From: Trileptium ribeirensis
Taxonomy: Eukaryota > Nematoda > Enoplea > Enoplida > Thoracostomopsidae
Reading direction: 5' to 3'
Length of the DNA: 64,000 bases
NCBI GenBank assembly: GCA_030248225.1
Contig: JASANE010007164.1
Span: 1 to 64,000 of the forward strand
Part shown: positions 34,942 through 47,800 of the stretch, piece after piece
How positions within the stretch are numbered: the stretch's first letter is position 1
How the letters are laid out: every line of letters starts with the position of its first letter
Made by a program: the position numbers and the translations under genes
The notes under the pieces: generated by a model
The model's input: the letters and a program-made list of their open reading frames with translations, nothing else
What the model was told of the DNA's origin: nothing
Database searches by the model: none

Positions 34942-37900
34942 TCAGCCGAGTATCAATGCCAGCATACCGCAGACCACACCCATCATCACAAAGATGTTCT
35001 TGTCTACAACCTAATAACGCTTTTGGCGTAACTTTACATTGGGCGCCAGCGAGAGTAAGTTATAAAAACATTCATAATAATTTAACCATATTACAAAATA
35101 GCGACTTGAGTTGGTTTTGTTGCTGCACGATTAAACTGTTCTCGGACGGACACGACACGTATAATACCTGAAATAGTAAAAATACCTTTTATCTTAGTAT
35201 TTAAGTAAATAACTTACACCAGCCTCTCCATAGAGAAACAGAATTTCGCCGGCTCCCGAGGAATTTTGAGGCGACACAACAAACGGCTATAGCTCAATAC
35301 TACTCCTTATATTTCGACTATTTATGAAAAAATTTTAGGTATAAATATGGGTTCTTTTAAGTTATATCCACAGCCCGAATTTGGTCAATTTTGAAAATAT
35401 GGAGCTGATTTTGGTATCAATCGATTCAGCTCAATGAGGAGGTTCAGAAAAAACTCATTTTACTTACAATCGTGAAAAAACTTTTTGAGGCCCCAATGGT
35501 CCCCTCCTTGTTACCCAAAAATTGTTTTCTTCGGAATTTGGCCATGGCGGGTACCGTTCGACTCACCTTGATTAGAGAAATCTGAGAGAAAATGTGTAGT
35601 TTATTGAAATCTACGCCAGTGTTAGAAGGTTATGAGGGCCCAAGAGACCCAGAGGGGAGGTACGTTAAAACGTTAGAAAAAAGAATAGCTTAAAGCGGGG
35701 GTTCGGGGGCGGCAGCTAGTCTACTTAGGTTGAGGGTTAGTGTATGTTTCATTATAAGAACCTTAGCTTACGCTAAGACTAAGGCTTTGAATATCGAGAA
35801 CGACATGGCCTGCATTTTATTTACGCCACTCATAACTTTCTAACGGTGGCGTAGATTTAAATAAAATCTACACACCAATAGATTTATCTCATAAAACCGA
35901 GTCGAACAGTACCCAACATAACCATATTCCGAAGGAAGAAATTCTTTGATTCCCATTGGGACCTCAAAAAATCTAAAATTTTTTTCAGGGATGTGGGTAA
36001 AATGAGTATTTTCTGAACCTAGCTGGATCGATTGATGCTGTATCTTCAAAATTGACCATATTCGGGCTGTGGGGGATAACGGAAAGGAACTTAAATTTGA
36101 CCCTACACCTAGGCATTTTCCGTTCCCATAGGTATGACATAAAATCCTATAATCCCAGGTATTTCCAGTTCCTTTCCAGGTTGGAGCTGGGGACCCAGCT
36201 AAAATTGTGGTCCTGTGTAGAGGCCAGTTACATAATGCTTGATGAATTACCATTTGTAATTTTTATAATCTTCCCATAAAAGGTCGAGAAATCAATGCTG
36301 GAACCTTAAAAGCGCTAATCCACAGTAAACGAGCGAAAACAGACTGAAAAAATTTGCTGTTCGCACGGGATCAAAATTTTGTCGGGGCCTGGATCTGGAT
36401 TTTGCTGCCTGCCTGCAGCGAAACGTTAGAAACAACATTGGTATTTATTGGACCTTGTCATGCGCATAAATACGAGACATAACTTCCATAAAATAACGTC
36501 AAAAGAGCAAAGGTTGCCACCCAACGTTTACCATTTTACAGTTTTCTTAATGAAGCTCAGAGAAAGCTTCAAAGGATTGAACCTTTTCTATTAGAGAAGA
36601 CGCTAGAAAACCCTTGACACACCATAAACTTCTACTTTACGAGACAAAATTACTTATTGAGTTAAAATTTGTTTCGTCTGGTTTTTAAAAAGAATTCACC
36701 ACTGTGTGTACAAAAAAGCTTGTTCGGACCACAGTTGGAGCAAAAATGTGGAAGATTACAAACACAAATTTTATCCGGAATCCGTTATAGGTATATAGCT
36801 TGTACCGTTATCAGAAGCTAACTTCCAGTTAAGACTAGCAATTGAAACGGAGTGTTCACAAAGCGAAACGAACGGAGTTTTCACCTATAGATCTGCCAGC
36901 TGAAAAAAATGGTAATTATTTTTCTGTCCGCCTGTGGACGTCATAACTTATCGCTGGATACAAAGATTTTTTATCTGGTCATAAATGCAATCTTTTTGGC
37001 CGGCTTTGCCACCGGATAAACCCGCCCAACACGTCTTCTGGGTCAACATGGGTCCCAAAGAAATCAAGAGCCGCGTTTTTTGAAGTTTGGGTCCTGGGTA
37101 ATTATCTTTCCCTATCTATATCTCGAGTAGTGTTCGCAGTGACAAGCAGAGACCATCTTCCCAAAACCTCTCATATTGATCTAACCGAAATGCTGGATTT
37201 CATTTTTGCCAGAGTTACAGTTTTCGAGCCTGGGCTCTCCATTCGCTAAAAATTTTGCCAGGGGGCATGAACCAGGGCCCCCCTGGTTCCGAACCGGGGC
37301 GCCCTATTTTGCCAAAAGAAAAACAGTTAAAAATCGTGTCAGAAACACTGTCAAAACGCTTTTGATGGAGAAATTTTGATTGAAATTTGTGATCTATAAA
37401 TTTCAAAAGTTTTTGACTTTATAAGATTGAAAGATAAAATAAAGAGTCCTTCTGTTTTGATATATGAATAAATAGGAACATAGCTTTGTCTTTCGTTCCA
37501 AACCCAGAGGTCCTTGAGTGTCACAATAGCAATAATATAAGGAAATTATTTCAATGACAACGCTATGGTATGAAGAACCCTTCTTTTTCTTCTTCGAATT
37601 ACCAAAAAGACGAAACTTTTGAAATGAATCACGAATTTTAAGAAAAATTATAATTTGAAGAACAGGTTTACGTTGCAGTAGTACCTCAACACTTGCTCTA
37701 TTTAAACCACACCACGCAAATGCTATTTCTTGCATCGTTTCAGCTACAACGAAAACCTATAGACATATTCTAATAAACCACACAGATCTGTAGCCAAAAT
37801 TTACCAAATTGAGCTCTGGTATCGTTTCGCAGGATTAATAACCCACCAAATCTGAGGTTAAAACTTTAAAACCAAACTTTTAACGGGCTAAATAACCCTA

Positions 37901-40211
37901 CAGTCATATCGTTCGACCTCAACAATCGAAAAACGTGTTTTGAAAACATTTTAAAACTTAACTTTTTGGGCATATTTTCAAATTTTGGCTCAAAGCTCGA
38001 AAACGGCAAATAAGTCTAAATCTATCCGATGCTGCTTTATGAATGACACCGACAGATACAAAAAATTTTCATTCTTTCCCCCTAGCACTGTCAGTGAAAA
38101 CTCTGCCCGCTTCGCAAATTTCTTTCCAAGAATGTTTGAATGAGCGTATCTATCAAGGAGCGATTAGAATACGGTTTTATTTTTAAGAAAACCCGTGTCC
38201 CGTGACGGCAAAGGTAATGGCAGAAACAAATTTCCAGGTCAAATATTTTTGTAAGCGGAATACGTGTTGGTGTTTTGGTTTCCAGTACGTGTAGCTTCAG
38301 TCGGTAAACCTCCCATCACGCGCCTTGAGCTCTCTCGCTACAACAATTTGTTTAGAATAAACAGTTGTTGCTGCTCAAAAAATCAACATCAAAATTCTCT
38401 TAAAATCGGTAGAGGCGGTGCGACAAAAGTGCCTATTCTTCGTGTTGTTAAGATGAGAACCTTTTTAAAATAACTTAGGTTTTTTGCGCCACTGATCGAT
38501 TCAAGTAGCAAAAACATCATTCGCGATATGGTGTTTTCCAGAGATTATTGTCAATGGTTTGCGACAGAGTACTTATAATAATATGAACTGAGTTGAACAC
38601 TGTGCTCGAAAAGCCTGTATCCGCCACTTCGCGCTTACTACATTACTCGTGTAGTATCACATTGCATTTCTAAGATATTTGTAGACAGCTAAAAAAGTTC
38701 AATTTGAATTTTGAAGCCATAAAATACTGTAAACCACGCTGGATCTGTTTTCCGTTGTTATGCGAGTAACGAAATGAACATTTATCGTTTCCAAGCGCAA
38801 CTAAAAGAGAACAAGTTACCTTTGCGGCGTTTTGCTTATTTCGAGCTTTGCCGTCAGTGACAATCGTAGCTTTGGTGAGCTAAATCCAATCTGAAAATGA
38901 TAATATGCTATAATTTCATTACGGAAACCTCGAACACAGATTATTCACGAGGAACCAAAACATTAGCCGCTAGATATGACCGTTATATTACTGCGTACTG
39001 GAGGACATTCTCTGAAGCCGCCTGTCATTTATGGCGCCTACTGTAACATCTTGACTCATAAGTAGGCAATAATTAACATTATGGCTTGGTTATCCCAAGT
39101 TAATTGAAGGTAACACTAAAGCGTTATAAAAACAACTTTAAATCAGACCATATAATTTTTATAATTTTACATAATGTATACTTCCTACTACATAATTACT
39201 ATTACACAATAAATAATAATTTTAATCATTTAAGCTACCGTCGCCGCATATTATTCGGTGTACCATTAGTAAACAAGCACTAGGTTTGAGCTAATGGCAT
39301 TATTTGAAGACAAAAATATAAGATTTGTGAGCATTTGCGACAGTACTCGTGGAAAATCAACGTAAGCACACGGCATCCTATCATATTTTGGGTTTTTCTC
39401 TTACTACGCCAATACGAACTAAATTCTCCTAATGTACCCGGTCGTTTGTTAGAAAATTCGCACGATTTGTATATATATAAACATGTTACAGCGTGTATTG
39501 CACTATCAAGTGTGCAAAAATGCAGAATGTTTCATAATAGACATCAGCGACCGACGTTGAGATCTCTCGCTGAACATTGACGCATATTAGTTTAAGGATA
39601 ATATTCTCTTTATTTCCTTAAACACGACTAGTAGCAGGTTGGTTATTAACGATTACATCAAAGTTTCGGAAGTCTGGTTTAATACACTTGCTATACGGCA
39701 CCCAACGTTTAAGCCACGGGCGGCCGAACCTTGGCCGGTATAATCTTCGGCTGGCCGGCGGACGGCCTAAAAAGTTTTCACGGCCGTTACAGGACACCAA
39801 TTACAGCAAGCAGAGCAATTTTCCACACGTAACGTACACAGTGATCTAGGCAGATCATAAATACATGTTTCTCGAAAGCTGAAGCCATGGCTATTACAGC
39901 ATTGAGTAAAACAGTAGTAGTAGCCAATGCTACTCTGGGACACATTTTCCCCAAGCAAAACTTCTACACTCGCTAAAAATGTACTCTGTTCGTTCGAAAA
40001 AACTCTGTAGCGCGACAGCATAGCCTCAAAATCGTGGACTCCGTGGTAGCTAAACGACACTTATTCAGGATACAAAGTAAAAATCACAAAATATTCTTTA
40101 TATTGCCTTATACGGGTATATCGTTGTGTTTGTTTGTAACATTTTAGCTTAACGCACCTCGGTCGGCGACTCGTCAGCTTGCTTCAAGCGATCGACCGCT
40201 TTTGTATGCAT
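34942..40211 (-). CDS. Gene C (tentative): 60-residue tail-anchored microprotein
   Basis: Three small exons, 40211-40158, 38879-38820 and 35010-34942, join in phase 0 with donors GAG|GTGCGT and AAG|GTAACT and acceptors TTTAG and TTATTAG. The product starts MHTKAVDRLKQADESPTE, continues with a basic stretch (DGKARNKQNAAK), and ends in one hydrophobic helix (IFVMMGVVCGMLALILG) right before the stop. That is a classic tail-anchor layout: a short basic cytosolic part and a C-terminal membrane span with no lumenal tail. I do not recognise it. All three joins could be chance, since each exon is under 70 bases. A stronger acceptor 11 bases upstream of exon 2 would break the frame. Confidence 0.4.
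35366..36075. mobile_element. Large imperfect inverted repeat (foldback element)
   Basis: The left arm, about 35366-35638, is the imperfect reverse complement of 35827-36075, with about 190 bases between. Matching pairs include 'cacagcccgaatttggtcaattttga' with 'tcaaaattgaccatattcgggctgtg' and 'ctacgccagtgttagaaggttatgag' with 'cataactttctaacggtggcgtag' (motif order). The minus open frame of 137 codons across the right arm is a by-product. In gene C intron 2. Confidence 0.75.
36080..38815. other. Intronic or intergenic sequence without a gene
   Basis: AT-rich. A GC-rich patch at 37220-37315 ('gggggcatgaaccagggccc') resembles a decayed repeat end. A minus frame of 110 codons at 37735-37403 contains a K-run and has no splice partners. 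Confidence 0.4.
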
Positions 40212-40214
40212 TGT

Positions 40215-41620
40215 CGACAGAAAAAAATATTGCAAACACCACTTTCGCATGGGGATTTATAGCCACAATAAATCTTGCATAACATAACGTGTCAAGTCGA
40301 ATGTTTTGCAATGTTTTCTCTAATCGGACCATCCAATTGTCTACTAGGTATATATGTCAGCGATGGATTGGAAGACATAAGATTGTCACATCTATAAATA
40401 AAAGTTATAATCGCTGTTACTTAACTGATGTCTATTTGTAGTAGATCACATAGATGGCTTCCCCATTTACCAAGGTACGGAGGGAGGGCTTGAATTTTGA
40501 GCAGTTACATGTTTTAGACACCGAGATTACATATGGCTTAAATGCCTGACGTGTCTACCCAAGCAATTCCAGACAGACGATACTCGAGCAGCGAAAGGCT
40601 GGATCTGTTTTGACAGGGGGCACTGTGATTTTCAGTGTGTCAAATTTTGCCAAAAGCAGCCGTGTGATAAGTAGAATGAGATAAATCAAGCAACAAAAAC
40701 TGACAAAACATCCGAAATGAATCTCGATATCCAAAACGCTATACGGTCAACACGATGACGGTTTCAATACATTAACTGTATTCAATATTAGGTCCAATGC
40801 GCAATTTGGAAATAATTTGAACACATAAATGGACGCTGCTATGATTTATATTCCTACCACAACTGATTCCTGTCGAACATTATTTGTAAGAGATTCTCGA
40901 ATAACAAAATGTTCTCGAAGGCATTTCGAACAATAACATTTTTATTGTCCTAACAAGCAATATTACGGTTTGAAGTTGTTTTTCATTTATACGTCCCATC
41001 AAGTGTAACAAACCAAGACACTGTTCGGACAGGTACACAGTACATTCGAACAGAAAATAGAGTTTTAAGCAAACATTGAGCGAGTCTCGAACGAACATTG
41101 ACCGTATGAATCGTTTTCAACCAAACACATGCTACAAAATTTGCCACTGCCTGGACGTTATAGTAACAGATGATTGTGCAGACATACAACAACACACTGT
41201 CGGTAGCTGAAGCGATACTTTCTAGCAGAATTTGTTTATGTAGATGGGAGTCGAAACAAATTATCGCTGCCGTTAATGAGTGTTTCGATCTAGGTTATAT
41301 AAAAGTCAAATTATTTACCTAATCATAAGTGCAAAACCAACAAAAACAAATATTAAGTTTGACTGATCACTACGTTCGGACTGCGGGTCAAGGAATCATA
41401 CAATTCATTTACTCTCCTGTAATAGCAAAATAACTAGAGCACTATTGGCAAGAAGCCGATCTAATAAAGATGGGACCAAAACAAGTTCCGCTTTCTATGC
41501 GACATAAAATCTACTTTTTCGCATAAAAAACTATCTGAATTGTGGTAGTAATTTTTCATTCAACAACGAATAAAATCACCAGGGAAAACGATGTTAAGTA
41601 ACAAAAAAACTTTTATACTA
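40215..41620. other. Gap between gene C start and KANSL2-like stop
   Basis: AT-rich, with a ttcgaac-rich repeat remnant at 40880-41100. It may contain the promoter of gene C and the 3' end of the KANSL2-like gene. No poly(A) signal could be assigned with confidence. Confidence 0.4.
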
Positions 41621-41626
41621 TAACAC

Positions 41627-41889
41627 TTACTGCCGCACAAGGTTCAGTCCATTGACCATCGGGAGACGCTTGACGGTAGGTGTGATGCTGGCGGAACACA
41701 ACGGCCTCACCGAGGAACAACGACGACCCCGTTGCACTTGTAACCATTGACACGCCCTCAAAGCGCTATCTTCTTGCTCGGCATCCTTTCGGTTCGTGCC
41801 CGAAATGTCAAGCGTATCGTCGACCGAATACTGGCAGAACTTGGTCGTACAAGGCCTGAACAGAAACTGTCGGTGTTCGAGATGAATGT
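41627..41889 (-). CDS. KANSL2: KANSL2-like exon 7 (last identified)
   Basis: 263 bases after the acceptor 'tttctttag'. NIHLEHRQFLFRPCTTKFCQ continues the second zinc module; the rest (to NGLNLVRQ and TAA) is not family-like. A perfect donor, CA|GTAAGTG, overlaps the stop codon, so another exon may follow. Confidence 0.65.
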
Positions 41890-44800
41890 CTAAAGAAATA
41901 ACGATACAGCCAGAGGGCCCAGAAATAGTGATAAGCCAAACACAAGCATGAATGTATGGATTCAAAAATGCCAACCGGCCACTACCCGCTGTACTGCCTA
42001 GCAATTAAATGTCATAAATGTTTAGCTGAAAACACTAAGTACATAGATTTAACGCACTTCCTTCTCTACCTATATCTGCTACCCACTCACATCCTTCGGC
42101 CATAAAAAATTGCTAAGAATCCTTAAATTTAACTATTTTTCAGAAGCTTCAATATCCCGTTTTCTGCACACTATATACGCGTGGTGGTGTTGTAAAAAAT
42201 ATTGTTGAATGTGTCGTGTCGTGACGTCTGAATGTGTCTTTTTGACAAATGTGGTGATGTTACAAAGATTGTGAGAAACTTATTCCTACATAGGTGCTTG
42301 TCTACTAAAGTGCAAAATTAATTCGAAACATTCGTTGTGTAACACATTAGATACATGTGTGGCAGAGAGTAACCGGAATTCCGGTTCCGGCACAATTCAG
42401 GTTCTGGTTCCAGCTAATTTTGCTATAATCAAAGTTCCGTTTTTGTCTTTTGGATATCTATTTGAATAAAAGTTACACCTTTCCTAGTTAAAACTCGTTA
42501 ATTTAACTAAATTATATGCGCAGCGCTATCCATGGTGCTATTAGTTATAATTTAAAGACAAAAACAAAATATCTTCTGTCTATCAAACCACCTCTACTAA
42601 GCAGTTTAAAAGTTATTAAAAAATAACGCTAGTCAAACGCTAACAAATTTAAAGTACTTCTTAGTCAGAATATATTAGCTATGTCATTGCTCAGCGGCTC
42701 TTGTTTTGTTTCTTGCGACAAACAACTACTGCCAATTGTGTCTTTATCATACAATTCTAATATGTTTATGGGTCAACAACAATTTCCAGCATTTGACTTT
42801 GCTGAAAACTGTCGCATACTAGCAATTCGGTGGTGAGGAAAATCGGCGAGCGATTTAGTCTGACATAATGTTCATTGTGTAATTAGAAGTAACAGTGGCT
42901 GTAAACTATTTTTAACAAAAATATTTGTGGCTTCTTAGCACAAATGCGGAAAAGGTGGGACCTACTTGTCTAAAATGGGGAGTGTAAAAATGCCAAATTT
43001 TATGACAACTGCCAAACGTGTTTTTTAATTATTTCCACTATACACGACGTCACAATGCTCACGCATTTTGATCAAGATTTTTTCACAGACTGATGAAGAC
43101 ATAAAACCATGAGGTGAAAAATTTGAAAACACATCGCTTTTTAATTAAGTGGTCTGTATTGACAAATTTGCGGTTAAATCCAGTAGGATTTTTCGTCCAA
43201 TCACGTAAGAATTGTTCTTCCTAAGCTTTAACAATTGTTCGAAATATTGGCAAAACAACGCTAAACGGAAACATTAGAAATTAATTATTCATAGCTTTCA
43301 AATTTTACGAAAAAATTCACGTTGTAAGTATATAGTATTTCCCGAACTGGCCACCTGAGTGCAATTACATTCATCGTGTCCAGCTAGTCTTAAAGTATTT
43401 GTAGACGTCAACGTGCAACAAATTGAAAAATATCAAAACCTTACAAATTTGCTGCCGAAACTCAGCATTTATACTCCAATGCAGCACCACGGGTAGATGA
43501 CAACTTACGCAACGTACGTTTAGAGCAATGAAAACAACATGGTTAAATAACCCTATGTGCGCATCATCCTGCTTTCCCAACGAACAAGATACTCATTAAT
43601 ACTTCGTTTTACCTTGTTCATAAGAGCATGTTCCGGCTAATTGCGATTACTCACTACATGTGGGTATGTGTTTATAAAACCGACTACACACAGAAAAAAA
43701 ACGATTTAGTATAACACAAATTATTCGTACGATTACTGCAAAAATGGCAATACGGCAACGGAACGCAAGAACATCGCTGAACAAAACAAGATTTAGACCG
43801 CCAATGCTGCTCTGTCATCACCAATGTCGATGAAATAACTGCCGCGTCCTGTTCAACCGCGGGATTCGAAGTTTCGCCTCGTTTACTATACCGTTGCTCC
43901 GTTGTCTTTGGCGTTGAGGTTGAAGGATTGATGTTCGTCGGTTGAGCTATTCTTTGCTCACGGTAAGCTGACACATTTGAGTCGATTTTAGATTTTCGCG
44001 ATCGCCGAATTGCCTTTCGTTGATCACTGACTAGCGCTTCACGGCCAAACGTTTTATGATATCGGCGAAGGACGCGAAGCCTGCGCAACCTTCGAATTTC
44101 CGCTTCGCTATTATAAAGCGATTCATCGACAGGACCTAAATATATAATGTAAACACATCAGAGCCAATTTATGAAGCGAAAAATATTTCAACTGCGCGTA
44201 CAGCGCTGAAATAGCGTCAAGTCTACAATACTGTTTCGAAGTTACTCATTTGATTTACTAGTGAATGAATCCATTTCGATATGCATTACAACCCTTAAAA
44301 TTAACGATATTAAGTAAGTTAAATTCAACGAATCTCACTTACTAAACTTTCACCTCTTTACTATGAACCACTGAACTGTTTGCTGAACTGTTACAGTACC
44401 TCTGTAACGTTAAACTACATCATCTGGGTATTTTTCGGGCCTCCAGTATAACTTTTTACGTTATACAATATTACCCATCAACATACCTAAACAAAAACTA
44501 TTATGGTTGCGTATACACCGAAAGAGAACTAGTAAGATTGCAGAACGCAGTGAACTCTAATCCGCGTTTGCGATTACGGTCAAGAGACAAAGACATTGCA
44601 TTTCAAACAATCAATCTAGGATCCAAACACGATTCGCAATACTGCCAACAACCATAAAGAATACCTCTGTATCTGTGTCTGCCACCAAGTTCTGAGAACT
44701 CCGACAATGAGTTTTCCAAGCCCTAAACCCCAAAGTGAATCTTTTCAGCCTTCCAGAAGGTCAGAAAAATATCTTGAATTTTGGGACGAGGAATCAACGA

Positions 44801-47800
44801 CGCTACCCTACCACACTCCCATACCCACTGAACCATAGGTCGTAAAACAAAACTAACACCGACAATGAGATTCCCAAGCCCGAAAATCCCAAGGAGCAAG
44901 CTATCAGTAGCCCAGGGCGTCATGGGTCATTTCACGCTACGATGACGTTTTGCCCCAGAAAAAATGACTAATGACTTTTTTTGGTTCCGATTATCTTCAT
45001 TTTTACACCCTATGACCAAAAAACATCAAGGAGGTATTTGAGGTCGTTATAATAAATTTTTAACCGTTTTTATGCTATGGCTTCCCAAATACCACCCCCT
45101 GCTGCTCCGCAAGGTGCCATAAAATGGCCTCTGATATGCTCCAGGTTGCATCTAGCCTCGATTTTGTGATCGTATCTCGTGAAGCCCGTCAGCGCGGTCA
45201 AAATGACGTATATCAACTCCGTATATCAAAAATTAAGCTTTTTATGCCTATTCTTGGGTCAAATTTAACACTTTTAAAACACCGGGGTGCCGATTTATAC
45301 CGGTTATTAAATGGAAACGAAGCGGCCATACACGGTAGCTATTTATAACGATAGTTTAGCCTGGGGGAAGTGTTATGCAAAACAAATTCAAAACATACCC
45401 TGTGCCAGATATGTTAGAATACCGGAAGTAGCTTGTGGTCGGGGGTAAAAATGTGAAATGGCCAATTCGACCGTGTTTAACCAGCATAGTTAACTTGAAA
45501 ACGGTATGTAAGATATTCTATACCACAATTTCCACTATGAGGGTACAAAATGGCAGCCCATATCAACTGCCATGTACATGCCTGAGACCATGGTCGGGGG
45601 AGGGGTAAATTTAGAATTTTTTAAAAAAAATAATTTTGCGACATATGTCGTCCAAATGTATTGCCACAATGTATTATGAACCAAAAGCGTGAAATTTCCT
45701 CGAAATAACATCGTATGTTCGATTTTTCCACATTTTGGTGGTGGTCGGGGGTGGGTAAAAGTGTGGTCGGGGGTGGGTAAAAGCCTGAGATCAACAGGTT
45801 GGGCGCGAGATAGAGCTCCGGTCGTTTCACCATTCGCTTCGTGATTGGAAAGAACCATAACAGACAAATTAATTGACTTCTACGGACTCCACCATACCCC
45901 TAACTAGAAACGGTCGGGGGGGGGGGTAACACTGGGGTTCATGCCATATCGACAGCTGTCACTCTCCATGATTGGAGTAGATTTGAAAATCGTGCAATTA
46001 AAAGTGTTGTGTAGACCTGACTAATCCTGCATAGAAAAGAATTTGGGCCATAACTTCGAACACGAGTCACGACACTACCCGAAAAAAAGAGGTCGTAAAA
46101 TTAGTCATTACGATTTTTGTCAATTTGGGACTTATGTGGATGCCCAGCCTCTTACGGCGTGCGTGAAGCCGAAAATTTTTTTGTTTGAACTAGCTAACTA
46201 ATGACGCTTCCTAGCGCAAATAACATTTTTACCAATTCCCTGCACGTTTACGTGTACTGGCCAAAATATCCAGTTTTACCCCCCCCCCAGACCAAAAGGT
46301 CATCGTAGCGTGAAATGACCCTCATAATAAAATGAGTATTATGGGCCGAGGAACCATTGAGGCACCATATCCCCCGTACCCATACAACCAGGGGTCGCAG
46401 AGCAAAACAAACACCGGATATGAGTTTCCCAACCCAAAAACCCCCAAGTGAAACTTTTCAGCCGCCCAGGACGTCAGAATAAATTTTCGAATTTTCAAGG
46501 AACGACGAGGGTGATATACCTCAAGCCCCAGAACAAAGAATCTTAGTCGAAAAACAAAAGAGGCATCGTCATCTAACATTTTACTATAAAATAAAACCAA
46601 CCATAGAAAGAATTTCGAAGGTTAAGATAAAAATAACGTTACTTCCTTGAAGGGTACTAAAAAGGGGTAAAACCAGCATTTTTTCAAAATTGTACTGTTC
46701 AAAATTGGGTCGTTTATATCCGTGAGTTTTCCTTTTTAAGCATAACTAGTCTATTTTACAACTAGCTTTGACCGCTTAGATATGCGCTTATACATAGCGA
46801 AACAAGCATTATATATGTCCAGCACAGAATACTAGCTCAAGTTTCATTGGTCGTTCAAAAAATCCCAATTTGTCCATTACAAAACGAAAAATTATTATAT
46901 ATAACGTGGAACAAAGGCCCAGCACAATGCATAATCACTAGTAACTTTATCGAGATTGCAGAACGTAGTGAAGCATAGGTACACCTGCGCCTTTTAAGTG
47001 CAAGACCAATCTGCTCTCGATAGCATGCGTCGATATACTATTATATGTGGATATTACACAATACCGCACAAGTTAGAACAAAACTAACACCGGCAATAAG
47101 TTTCCCATGCCCGAAACCCCCAGTGCAAGCTATCAGCCTAACAGAGCGCCATATTAAAATTGGGAATTTTGGGTCGCTGAACCGTGGGGCGCCATACCCC
47201 CGAAACCATAGAACCATGCGTCACAGAGTAAAACCTACACCGCAATGAGTTTCCCATTCCTGAAAATCCCTAAGCGAAACTTTTCAGCCGCTCAGGACGT
47301 CAAAACAAATCTTCGAATTTTGAGTCGAGGAACCACTGGGGCGCCATACCCCCGTACTTCAAACCCCATAAATCCCGAACCGGAGTTTTAATCGAAAAAC
47401 AAAAAGTGGCATCGGCATTTATCATTTTACTATGAAATGAAAGCAACCAGAGAAAAAATTCGAAAGTTAAGATAAAAATAACATTGCTTCTGTGAAGGGT
47501 ACCAAAATGGGGTAAAATAGGGCAAAACCCACATTTTGACCCCTGACCCCGGAATCAGACCCCAAATCAAAAAACGCTCGGTGATGTACACGGTAAATCG
47601 ACTATGCGGGTTCGAATAAGCCCAAGATCATGAAAAGTTAAGTTCGGTTAAGTCGCTCCCGACTTATGGCCGATCACACACACAGACGGAATTAAAAATA
47701 TTTCACCCCTGCAACACACATTCTATACTACGTTTTGCTACGTTCTGATTATGAAAATACCCTTTGGTGTAATCGTGTAAACGTTATCATCATTTCTGGT

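Noticed and set aside
35840..36253. 137-codon minus-strand frame
   Set aside because: It coincides with the right arm of the large inverted repeat.
37403..37735. 110-codon minus frame with a lysine run
   Set aside because: The lysine run comes from a simple pyrimidine tract (cttctttttcttcttcg). No supporting signals.
39767..40060. 97-codon minus frame and an alternative hydrophobic frame ending near 39790
   Set aside because: I tested it as a continuation of the KANSL2-like gene or of gene C. No phase gives a continuous reading, so it stays unassigned.
45535..45867. 110-codon minus-strand frame
   Set aside because: It lies wholly inside element G copy 2 and is rich in repeats of the C-tract. 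The same stretch in copy 1 is broken.
47600..47660. ggttcgaat motif (also at 59525) resembling a tRNA B box
   Set aside because: No cloverleaf can be drawn and no A box lies at the right distance. Both are inside family Z repeats.
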